Assembly: GCF_020536995.1 (NCBI RefSeq)
Contig: NC_068357.1
Location: forward strand, 65,625,378 to 65,689,377
Length of the DNA: 64,000 nt
Direction: 5' to 3'
Source: Dreissena polymorpha
Lineage: Eukaryota > Mollusca > Bivalvia > Myida > Dreissenidae
The position numbers and the translations under genes were made by a program. A model generated the notes under the pieces. The model was not told the origin of the DNA, ran no database searches, and worked only from the letters and a program-made list of their open reading frames with translations. Positions 49,101 through 61,100 of this stretch are shown in pieces (the stretch's first letter is position 1; the number at the start of each line of letters is the position of its first letter).

Positions 49101-52100
49101 ATTTTTAGCAGAAGTGTTCATTCAATTATTCATAAGTTACATCTATTCCTACGTTAGCGTTACTGACCGCCGAAATCGCCATAGGCGATTAAAATTCCTG
49201 GCTGGCGATTAAAAATAAGATTTTCATGAAATTGGCGATTGAAAAAAAAGACCCTATGCTTTTCAAATGCACAATGCAAGTTTTTAGGTCGTACAAATCG
49301 CCAGAAACATCGATAAGATTACACCGATAACACCCTTACCAGAAAGGCTCTAGGGGAATAAGGACGACCGCCTAGGTCAATAATCAACATGGCTTATGTC
49401 TTAATTTTTCACGCTTTACACTGCGACCAGACTTTTTCGAACATTTGGGTTACGCGGCGATTTACGTGATTACTGAATCACTGAAGCGTGTCGTGTAATT
49501 ACTTATTGTTGTTACGATTCAAGGTAATCGAATTGACCAGTACGGAATTGTCATTTAATAAGATAGGCGGAGTTATGGAATTATTGACATAGCCACTATA
49601 AACTAATTTCCCAAGAAACAGCGATTTTGATTGGCTAAAAAGTAGATAAGAGTAACTTCCCTTTACGGTCGCTATGCCACTTGAAAGCCCGATTTAGAAA
49701 GTGAGTTGCAGATTCTGGGAAAAATGGATGCTTCGAACGAAAAAGGAAAGTCAACAGAAATTAACACAATTCTTTAGAAAAGAAAGCAGACAGAATAATG
49801 TTAGCTCAGGAAATGTCCAAATGTTAGGTTCACGATTGGAGAATGTCTCAAATAGTGCAGACGCGAATGCAGAATCAGAAACGTCTTATCTAACCAGTGT
49901 ATATAAACAGTTTAAAATAGTTTCAAAGTTCTACAGTTAACTATATTTTTATGCCCCCCTTCGAAGAAGAGAGGGTATATTGCTTTGCTCATGTCGGTCG
50001 GTCGGTCGGTCTGTCGGTCCGTCCACTAGGTGGTTGTCAGACGATAACTCAAGAACGCTTGGGCCTAGGATCATGAAACTTCATAGGTACATTGATCATG
50101 ACTCGCAGATGACCCCTATTGATTTTGAGGTCACTAGGTCAAAGGTCAAGGTCACGGTGACCAGAAATAGTAAAATGGTTTTTGAATGATAACTCAAGAA
50201 CGCATACGCCTAGGATCATGAAACTTCATGGGTAGATTGATCATGACTCACAGATGACCCCTATTGATTTTGAGGTCACTAGGTCAAAGGTCAAGGTCAC
50301 GGTGACCCGAAATAGTAAAATAGTTTTCGGATGATAACTCAAGAACGCATACGCCTAGGATCATGAAACATCATAAGTAGATTGATCATGACTTGCAGAT
50401 GACCTCTATTGATTTTGAGGTCACAAGGTCAAAGGTCAAGGTCACGGTGACCCGAAATAGTAAAATGATTTTCGGATGATAACTCAAGAACGCATACGCC
50501 TAGGATCATGAAACATCATAGGTAGATTGATCATGACTTGCAGATGACCTCTATTGATTTTGAGGTCACAAGGTCAAAGGTCAAGGTCACGGTGACCCGA
50601 AATAGTAAAATGGTTTTCGGATGATAACTCAAGAACGCATACGCCTAGGATCATGAAACATCATAGGTAGATTGATCATGACTTGCAGATGACCTCTATT
50701 GATTTTGAGGTCACAAGGTCAAAGGTCAAGGTCACGGTGACCCGAAATAGTAAAATGATTTTCGGATGATAACTCAAGAATGCTTTTGCCTAGGATCATG
50801 ACACTTCATAGGTACATTGATCGTGACCCGCAGATGACCCCTATTGATTTTCAGGTCACTTAGTCAAAGGTCAAGGTCACAGTGACAAAAATCGTATTCA
50901 CACAATGGCTGCCACTACAACGGACAGCCCATATGGGGGGCATGCATGTTTTACAAACAGCCCTTGTTGAATTGATTTCTTCAATTTTCATGAACTGACA
51001 AGTTCAGGATAGTTTCAATATGAACATACGTTGAACATATTCCTAGTTTATACAATATTGGTTCGTAAAAGAGATTTGTGTGAGTTTAATCAATCTTTTC
51101 TTTGGGTTCTCCACTTTTAAATGTAAGAGGAGATCAAGCCCCCCCCCCCCCTTTTCCTGAAAGTGAGGGGGCAAGAACCCCTATCTACATTTTTCTAGAT
51201 GCAACCCTGTATATTTCCAATGAGCGACATCGGATGCTAGCCCAAGTCAGTTATGAAATCATACATTTCAAGTCTCATGGTTTTGCCATGAGTCTGATGG
51301 TCTTTGGCATGCAATGACGGTCTCACGCTGACTTAGTAATTTTAAACGCATTTTTTCAAAAACAAATAAAAAAAGAAAAAAGGAATGTTTGGATTTCATA
51401 AAATGTCGTATAATTACTACCGAGACGGTGGGCTGTTTTAGTGGTTTCTAACCTACATACCACATGTACCGAAAACTGTTTAACCGTGTTAATGTATCAT
51501 TATCACTACGCCACCGGTGTCTATGTAAACAAAAAAAAATTGGCTGCAAAATGTCAGCAAGTGACTCACCAGCGAAAATAAAAAAAACTTAATTAGTCTT
51601 AATTTTGCTCAGGAAATAGTCCCAAAACGCACCACAGATGATCTAGGATCAAAAACATTTCCAGGGGGGCATGCCCCGGATCCGCCTAGATTTGGCTACT
51701 AAGTTTTTTTCCTTAGCGCTAACCTAGTATTCTATGGTACTGGGTATTCTCACCCGTAACGCTTTTCTTAAGAAGTAAAGGTTTGCATGCAACAACTCTA
51801 TATCTCTATTACCACTAGTACTACTATGCTGTTTCACGGCTATTAGTGCTCTCACAAAGATTTTATTTCAGACACCTTGGTTTTGGGACTCAGTTTGTCA
51901 TGGTAATCTTCTCCCACATACATCATTCATGCCTTTTCAAGTATTGTATCATCTGTTCCTGTGAATTTGGTACAGCTGGATATGCAATATATCATCTAAA
52001 TTTGCATTCACAAAACTTTCTAATTCATGGCAATCATTTATTAAATTTGCATCAGGGCTGAATGGCTGAATCACACATTTATGTGTTTGTCTCTTAGTGT

Positions 52101-55100
52101 AGGGATGGAAATTAGTTTTCTCCTGTTTCCCCGGGTTGACAATATTTAGGCGTGGGCAAGTGAATAGCCAAAGTTGGTAGACTGGGCAACTAGCTTAAAA
52201 AAACTATTTCACATTTTCCACACGGATTATCCTTTTTTTTGAAGAATCAATTTTCATGTTTATAAAATGGCATTATGCATAGTCATTTTTTTGTATTGTG
52301 TGATTTTGTTGTCTTAGAGTAAGTATTAAATACTTATGATGTGTACTTGTTATTGGGCTTCTTTTTATTTGCCCAGGCAACCAAACTACTAAAGATAGTT
52401 CTTATAAGTTACCAGTCAGGAAAACTTATTGTAAAAAATTATTTTTTTATCCCTTAAGTGTGTTCAGCATTTTATTGCGATCAAGAACAGAACAGAACAG
52501 AAATTTTATTCGGCTTGTACATAGTACATCGTCAGTCTAAACCATGTTATTATAAACATATCAAAAGGTCATGTGAAAAGAAAGAGCTCATACAGTTATA
52601 AGAATTGTACATACTATCTAACATAATACATGACAGTGATGGGTTAACACAAAACAATGAAGACAAGAAAAAATTGAATTTTTACAAAGTATGTGTGCAA
52701 CAGAGTGGCAATCAGCTATTTAAGAAATAGTAAACTCCACTGAGGTCCCTATGGCATTATAGTGACCAGCCAGGCAGCCACAAACCGTATATGGACCAAA
52801 GCCGTAGGCTGTCACTATAATGCGATTGGGACTGAAGTGGAGTTTACTATTTCTTATATAACACGGAAGAGAGTTTCCCTATACCATTGTACAGTGTTGT
52901 ACGATTGTTTATGGTTTAGATCTAAAAGAGATAAACTGAAGAATTTCGCAGGAATAATGATGTCATTTTGTTAAAAAATGACGTCATTTTACAGTAAAAC
53001 AGTGCAAATTTAGTATATGAACGGTCCATATACAAAAAATAGTAACCGGTCCATATACTATTAGGTTCCTCTATCGCATTTTATAGACTGAAACCGGTCA
53101 TATAGATATAGAAGGACCAATATCTCTGAGGTGTAATATTAGCATTTATGCAATAATAGGCAAGCACTTACTTTAACTTGTTTTTAATCTAATCATTTGT
53201 TTCAATAAAATTACTTAAGAATTTTTATGGATATTAATGTAAGCCTTGAACTACATTATGTCACTTTTATGCCCCTGAAGGAGGGCATATATTGATCGGA
53301 CTGTCCGTCTGTCTGTTCGTCACACTTTGCGTTTAGGTTTCAAAAAATGCTCATAACTTCTATGTCGCTTCAGATAGCAATTTCATATTTGCCATGCATG
53401 TGTATATGGACAAGGCCTTTCCATAGGCACAGTCACACATTTTGACTCCTGTGACCTTTACCTTGAACTTAGGGTCCGTGTTTAGGTTTCAAAATCTGCG
53501 TTTAGTTTTCGAAAAAAGCTCATAACTTCTATCAAGCGTTTATAGGGGGCATAAGTCATCCTATAGTGACAGTTCTTGTTTTTTTGGCATAAACAAAAAG
53601 CATAATTAAGTCCTTTTCGAAGATTGCATTCAACAGTTTTATTTTTTTATATCTATAAAGAGATAATCAATTAAAACTTCTGGCCACTGACCAAGGCTCA
53701 TTTTAAAGCCTTAAACCATCATTTTGTATGCCGATATAAACACCTAGAGAAACCGTTATGTATATTTCTAAAATTGGGTTTTATGTCTAGTTAATTAGAT
53801 GGTTTTAATTTTCGTATTGAAGGTCACCATTTAGATGAAATAAGAGTGAGAGCACTAGAAAACATCTTGTCCAAGTTGGAACATAAGCTGATTTGCGACT
53901 CGGACCTCGTCCAAGAGAGACACCTGTTTATAAGGCTGCTAGAATGGTTCAATTTTCCGAAGTCATCAAGGCACTCTGATGTGCTGAACCTGTTTCTTAG
54001 GCTGTCACAGGTCTGTTTACTTACTAATAATTGATTCAAGCTTTTTATTACCATATTCTGTAATGTGAACATCTGACTATTCAAATGCTGTAAAATTATT
54101 CATTAAGAGAATTATAGGATAAGATTATGTGTATGTGTATTTTTGTATAGTACAATGTATTAAAAGCTTTTTTTTGCTATATTGTTTTAGAAGATAAGAT
54201 GATGTACAAAATCCAAATATTAACCCTTGAAGTCTCATTCATCATTTGATAGGAAGTTAACTCTTTCAGTGCGGGAATCGAATTTTGAAGGACTTTGCAA
54301 ACAGTTTGGATCCAGATGAGACGCCACAGAACGTGGCGTCTCATCAGGATCCAAACTGTTTGCTATTCTGATAGTATTCTTTGAAAAAAATCGAAGAAAT
54401 GGCTAATTTTAGAAATTCAGCAGACGACATTTCAGGAGATGACAAATTTCCCAGCATGCAAAGGGTTAAATAGCTAAATATGAAAACATATCAGGGCAAT
54501 TCAGTCATTAACCAAAGCAGGGTTCTGCTGTGGGCCCGTATTCGCCAAACAATTCTTAGACTTAAGTCTAAGAATAAAGAAAATTCTTTAAATTAGAATA
54601 TTCAAGAATTTCTTAAATTTTGAGTCAACCTCTGCAGTAAACATCTCTATCTATATTAGTCTTCATATAGAACATTTTGTTAATGACATAATCACCAGTG
54701 GAGGCCTGTATATATTCAAACACTGAACACATTTTTCTTGGTTCTAAGTCTATTCTTTATTCTTAAGTCTAAGAATCGGGCCGTGGTTGTGGACTGTTGG
54801 GGACGAGAGATTTTCTAGCTTTTAATAGTGGGGACCAGTTATAAAAATGTGGGGAAACAGAAACAAGTCTCTACCATTGGCCAATTGCTTGATTTCTTCT
54901 TATCGTCACTTGATTCAACACTCATTTGAAGACTAACTTGTAAAACGGTTTTAACAGGGAACAATTTTTGACATGTTTTAAAAAATGTCTGGTTTTTTCA
55001 TTATCATTACATGGGGAACATATAGGATATGTAGGGCTATTCGGACATTGTTGGGCTGTATATAATTACACCACATTTTCTTACTTTAGCACTAGTTGCA

Positions 55101-58100
55101 AAAATAAATTAAAGTTGATTATGTTTTTGACATTTGACACATTTTTGTTCATATTTACCCAAATACAAACCAAAATGAGTAGAATTTATATGTTCTATGG
55201 TAAATTTTTCTTACAGATTATTTTTAGCCACCCGAAGTTAACACTGCAAATAATGTAGTTCATCTAAATGATGTGAACAAAAGTTCTGCTGACTTGATAT
55301 TATTAACCCTTTCCCACTCAGAAGCTAAGTGAAATGACTACGTGCAAACTCGCAGTCTGTTCAGGTTTTATGCTGTTTTCTGCTCATCAGTATCTTAGGG
55401 TTGGAGATGAAGCTTTAAAAACTTGAATCTAGTAAGAAAGGTCTTAAATTAGATATAACTTTATAAGGGACTACACATGTGTGAAAAAAGGTTTTCTAAG
55501 TGGTTAAAAAAAGGTTACATACCACTATCCTTTGAATAAGCAAGTCAGTGTGACCAAGCAAGTCAGATGTCTAATTTAACCTGAGTTAAAACAAAATGTT
55601 ACAAGCTTTTATGATTAAAACAAAGTGTGAGCAACATCAACATCAACGGGCCTGCATGCTTGTGCTTATTTCTGTCACTGATACCAGTAAAAATTCACCA
55701 CTCCAGCATACATCAGCCGCAGAGACTATTCAGGACATAGGCGGCATAGAGTTCCTGACTCTGCTACGCAAGGATGTGGCCAGCAGTCTTCAGCCATTGG
55801 TCGACCAGATCTTGGAGAACTGCATGAGACTGCCGGATGTCGACGTGGGACTGGATCATGCGCCCGAATGTATTTACCAAAGACACGACCATACAGGTAT
55901 GTGTTTTCTTGAGACTGTTTTCAAGAAATAAAAGGAATGAATTCAAATAATCATGAAAAAAGATGCAGTGGATATAGTGTTTTACTTACAATGTGGAATT
56001 CCTTGGTTTGATCCCCACTCAAGATGCACAGAAAACAGAGTGAGACTTGAGGGTGTCTCTTTAGTATTTTGATACATTTGAGCTCAAATAATAATTAGGG
56101 TTTTAATATTAATTGGAAAGTGTTCTTTAATACATGACATGTTGTTCAATCATTTAAAGCTGAAAATTTATTTTGAAAAAATAATGTTTAAAAAGTTTCT
56201 TTTATAAATATAACAAGACTTACACTCATTCAGGTATGATTTTCTCCTAGATTTATGGCTATGAAATTAATACTAATCAGGAATGGCAATTTTGATGGAC
56301 TTCACTGGCTATCAAACATGATAACGAAAGGTCAAAATTGTTGTATTATATATGCGATTATATAGGAATTATTAATTAAAATAAAACAATTACTAGTTGT
56401 AGTTATCCTGATTTCCAAATCTCTGATAAAACTTTTATTATGGAGGTAAAACTAATGCTGACCAATTTAATGCACCAATGGAAGTTTCAATGAAAAAAAC
56501 TGAAGTTGATATGGTATGTGATTTTGAACTGATTTAAGATGCTTTAGTTTGGTTTGTATCCCCCCAAAAATAAATGGCTTTGTACATGTACCTGCAAATA
56601 AGCACGATTTTCCTAATAGAAGTACATGTAGCAGCGATTTTTGGCGCAATTGGGATGAGGACTGGTAGAACGCAAATTGGGAAAAATAGCGCTAAAAACA
56701 CGACATTATTAAAATTGTCATTGTGAGATCTTTAGATTGGGCATTATGGGTCTTTCTTATTGCTTAGAACTTACTTTCACAAACACATATTATTATTGTT
56801 GTACATGCCTTTTTGCTTTCCTGTGCTCAGGAAATTCATATTTATTCATTCATTCATCAAATTCATGTTATTTTCGTGCAGATAATGCACTTTTGCATTA
56901 AAATAAAAGCAATATTCCTCCATTTTGGCAATTTTCCAGGATGGCCATTGGGAATTTTGTACTTTTTTTCCCTCCAGTCAGAAAGTGTAAAACTTGTTTT
57001 ATGTATGATAGGAGCAGGGGAGACAACAGTGGAAACCATGGCAACGAGACTTACCCAGGACTGCTCCCTGGACCCTAGCAGCCGACATGCTCCATCAGAA
57101 GTGGGTTTGAAGCTCCCCAATTACCGAGAGCCGCCCCTTGGGTTCTTCCAGGGTGATGCCCAAGTATCGACCAATCAGCTGCCACCTACTGATCTACCAG
57201 TCCACGTCAACGTAGGCACTGGTTGGTAGGCTTGGAATGACTTTCCAAAGATCTTAGCTTTGGTTAGCAGGGATGTGAACAACATTAATTTTGAATTAGT
57301 TTGTGTCTTAAAAATACAGAAATGTTTCATAAGCCTTTAGATATTTGTTCCACAGTTGTTGATTCTTCAGGAGAGCACTGTTTATGCAAAGGAAATTGTT
57401 CAGTTGTTGAACAATATTTTACAAGTTAATCTTAGATAGTGATGTATAAATACTGTATTATTTTCAAGAAAATTTCTGTTGAATAACAGTGGTTTTTAAT
57501 TCTTATAAATAAATTTTTGAACCTATATATATCTGTGTTTCAATATTGTGTTTTTCTTCATGTTGAAATAGACTTTCAAATATCCAATGAATACTTCTGC
57601 CTCATGTATATACAGATAAATAGATTGGGTCTTTGAATTGTACTCTTAGATCAAAGTGCGTACCTTTCATTAAAATTTCAGATTGCTGGTTATCTTTGAT
57701 TATTTCATTTTCGTGCTCTGTGAAAAGGGGGTTTAATGCATGTGCGTAAAGTGCCATCCCTGATCCCAGATTAGCCAGTGCAGTAAACACCTTTTTCGCT
57801 AAGAAAAGACTTTGAACATAGAATACCATTAATGCAGAAAGTGTCCCTGATTAGCGGGTGCAGACTGCACAGGCTAATCTGGGATGACACTTTACGCACA
57901 TGCATTAAACGCCCTTATCACAAATCACGGCTCATATAATTTTTAGCCCCTATATTGCAGATTGCAGCAGCTGTTTCCGGATGACAATATTCCCTTGGCT
58001 TCCCCTCACACCCACCGATAGACATGTGATCTCTTCCACCAACAGGTGAGCACAATATTACTTGTCAGCATTTATCCCATCATTACGCCTGCACTGACAA

Positions 58101-61100
58101 AATAACACCTCTCAGTACAAGCCGTATTTCAGTCTTTAAAAAAAAAGCTAACATGCACAGTGTAGTGTCATGTTGTTTACTTTTGTAATGTTATTTAATA
58201 GTTATCCCCTGCCATAGGCAAATGGATATTGTTTTGGCGTTTTCCGTCTGTCAGTCTTTCCGTCTGTCTGTCCGGAGCCATATCTTGGAAGTGCTGTGGC
58301 GGATTTCATTGAAACTTGGTATGAGTATATATATGGATAAGAGGATGATGCACGCCAAATGGCATTGAACACCATCTGTTAATAACGGAGTTATTGCCCT
58401 TTGTATCTTGAAAAATTGCTTTTTAAGTGTCAAATATAACACTTTTGTGTCCAGAAGCATATTGGCGGGGATATCAATTCAACACATTTGCTTGTTTTTA
58501 TGTAGTTTTTGTATGTTTAAAGTCTAACCTGACCAAGTGGTCACCTTGAATTAGCAGTGACCTTGTTAAAGTGGTTAAGCCTAAATTCATCCATACAAAA
58601 ATAGTCATTAATACAACTGAAATAAAAGGTAACCAGCTGTATGTGGCTAGTTGTCATCATATTTCATAACAAAATCCCCTTTTCACCTTGTTCATTGATT
58701 ACCAGACCAGGCATTTCCCCAGTGGTTTATGCTCAGTTACCACAGTTAATTTCTTAATCAATGTCACAGTGATGCTTGAATTTCTTATCATGATGATTCA
58801 GCGCTTGAAATTTAGACAAGCACTTAAAACTGTAATTTGATTGTTGCTTTTATTCTGCTAACGACCAATCAACAATTTCTGAATACTTGAACTTTAGCTG
58901 AATAGAAGGGTAACTCCACTATATTTAAGTTAATCCTTTACCCCTCAAATACGCATTTTGACGCTTTTGTAGTATCTTGGAAAATAAATAAAACCTTTCT
59001 TAATTTATTCAAGTTTTAACGGCTACATTTTCAAACCAAGATATTGATGAGCAGCAAACAGTAAAATACCTGAACAGATTGGCAGTTACTCGCAGTCTGT
59101 TCTGGTATTAAGCTGGTTACATATTACCATTTTCAGTTTGGGTCTGAGTGGGAAAGAGTTCAGTCAGGTATTCATTGCCTTTTCTCACTACAGCTCCCTG
59201 CAGAGTCGTGAGGGGGCCATGCTGGTGAGCACCTGTGAGTTCCTCAGTGACGTCGTGTTCCAAGACTTCCCCGCGGAGATATTCCTCCAGAGACCCAACA
59301 TCATCAAGGTGAGGAGGGATTGTTGCTGGCCTATCCTTATGATTTTGTTAAGGCACTGGGGCAAGGATCCATAATTTGAAGGGTTTGATTTTTTAATGAG
59401 TGAAAATGGGAAAATGGGGCTTAATGCATTTACGTTTAGTGTCGTCCCTGTCTAGCCTGTGTAGTCTGGACAGGCTTATCAGGGATGACACTTCCCACTT
59501 TTATGGAATTTTGGGTTTATATGAAGTCTCTTCCAATGAAAAACAAGTTTGGGCGGGAAGTGTCGTACCAGTTTAGCATGTGGGACCTGCACAGGCTTAT
59601 CTAGGACAACACTTGACGCACATGCATTAAATCCAGTTGTCGGAGAGCGATACTCAAGTATTTAATGTGTCCTACATATTGTAAACTTCTATATTTCTCC
59701 AGAGCTGAAACAAGCCCAAAAGGTCATGTTTGAAAATGTAGGCAAAGAGGTAGAGTTGAGGTACAAGGTAGTACAGTATCAATGCTCGGAAAAGCCTTCT
59801 TGGAAAATGCAAGTTGTTGGTAAATGTTCATATTGCAACTCTTTCACGCCTTAAAGTGGAATGTCTCTTGCTGTGACATCATCATTATGGTTTGTTGTTG
59901 ATACTAAAAAGTCAAATAGATTAACAACTTCATCTTACTTGTAAATGAGTGCGCAACCATGTGTCTAGAGTGGAAGCTTATTGAAAATGTCTGTACCCTT
60001 TACCACTTAGATAGGTATTTTAACGCATTTGTAGTCCCTCAGAAAGTTAAATTGAATTAAATCCCTTTCTTACTAGATTCAATTTTTTTAAGGCTTCATC
60101 TCCAAACCTTAGTTACTGATGAGCAGCAAACAGCATAAAACCTGAACAGACTGCGAGTCATTTTCACTTTGCTTCTGAGTGGGAAAGGGTTAATCGAAGT
60201 GCTCTTGATTACTTGATTACCAAATGGGTCCATGGTATAGTGGTAGGATACTGGTCTAGGAATCGGAAGATCCCTGGTTTGAATTCCGCTCGGACCATGG
60301 AATTTTTCTGAGCAAAAGAAATTTTTGTTCTCCTCTCCCCAAGGAGTATTTGTGTACCTGAGAGAGATATTTCTTAATAAACCAATATACGGTGGCTTCA
60401 TACTGTGCCAAATGTAAACTTATACCCCACTTAGATGTGAAAGTTGGCTGATGATGTCTTCAAGTATCAATATCAGACTACATATATCGAGAATATTATG
60501 TGAGTTTTGGATAAAGATCAAGTTTATAATGCAAACCGAGCATGATAAACTGGATCTTGATCCCAAACTCCCATAATATCCTTTTTATCCTATTATTTTT
60601 CCCCCTTTTCCATTAATAAATATCAAATATCACATTTTTGGACGATTTTGTTTTTCCGTTATTGACAAAAACAGATTCTCCAATATTTGGAAAACCCCAA
60701 ATCTGATCTAAAAATAGGGATAGTATAGAGCTCAAGTTTACACGATCGTTGTTATACAAGCTATTTTCATCTGGTAGTAGGATAAAAACCGAAACCTTAC
60801 TTTTACCTTGTACTTTCCAGAACCTGATCTCGCTGCTCAGTGGTCCTTTGCGAGACCAGGGTGCCCCCCGACTGGCTGCGATACATACACTCGGGGACTA
60901 CATGGCGTGTTTGCGCAGCAAGATACGCTGTCACCAGGACCCCAACCTTTACACTGTCAAACAAGGTAAGATGTCAGTGATGTAATATTGCTTATGTGTA
61001 TGATTATTTTGTAACCGATTGGATCTTGAGTTCTTGATTGATGAATGATTGTTGATAGACTACGGTAGTTACAGTTATCTGCAGTTCAGTGATATGGTTT

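Larger units (their letters stand above)
43184..53822 (+). other. Rotatin intron 1 (10.6 kb), filled with repeats
   Basis: GT-AG intron in phase 1. It holds the family E pieces, a 133-bp duplication, a palindromic GTAC-rich region, a family F array, a LINE 3' remnant, a foldback and a family A copy, each listed separately. A consensus-like YY1 word AAAATGGCGGCC lies at 43669-43680. Confidence 0.8.

Noticed and set aside
50043-50912. CRISPR array
   Set aside because: The 145-bp units are contiguous tandem repeats without unique spacers, in an animal intron.
57212-57229. Exon 4 ending at the GTAGGC at 57212
   Set aside because: It would leave a phase that puts stops into exon 5; the donor at 57226 gives FPWLPLT.
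60096-60401. Minus-strand frame reading [19 protein letters not shown]
   Set aside because: This is the well-known spurious translation of a tRNA-derived SINE.
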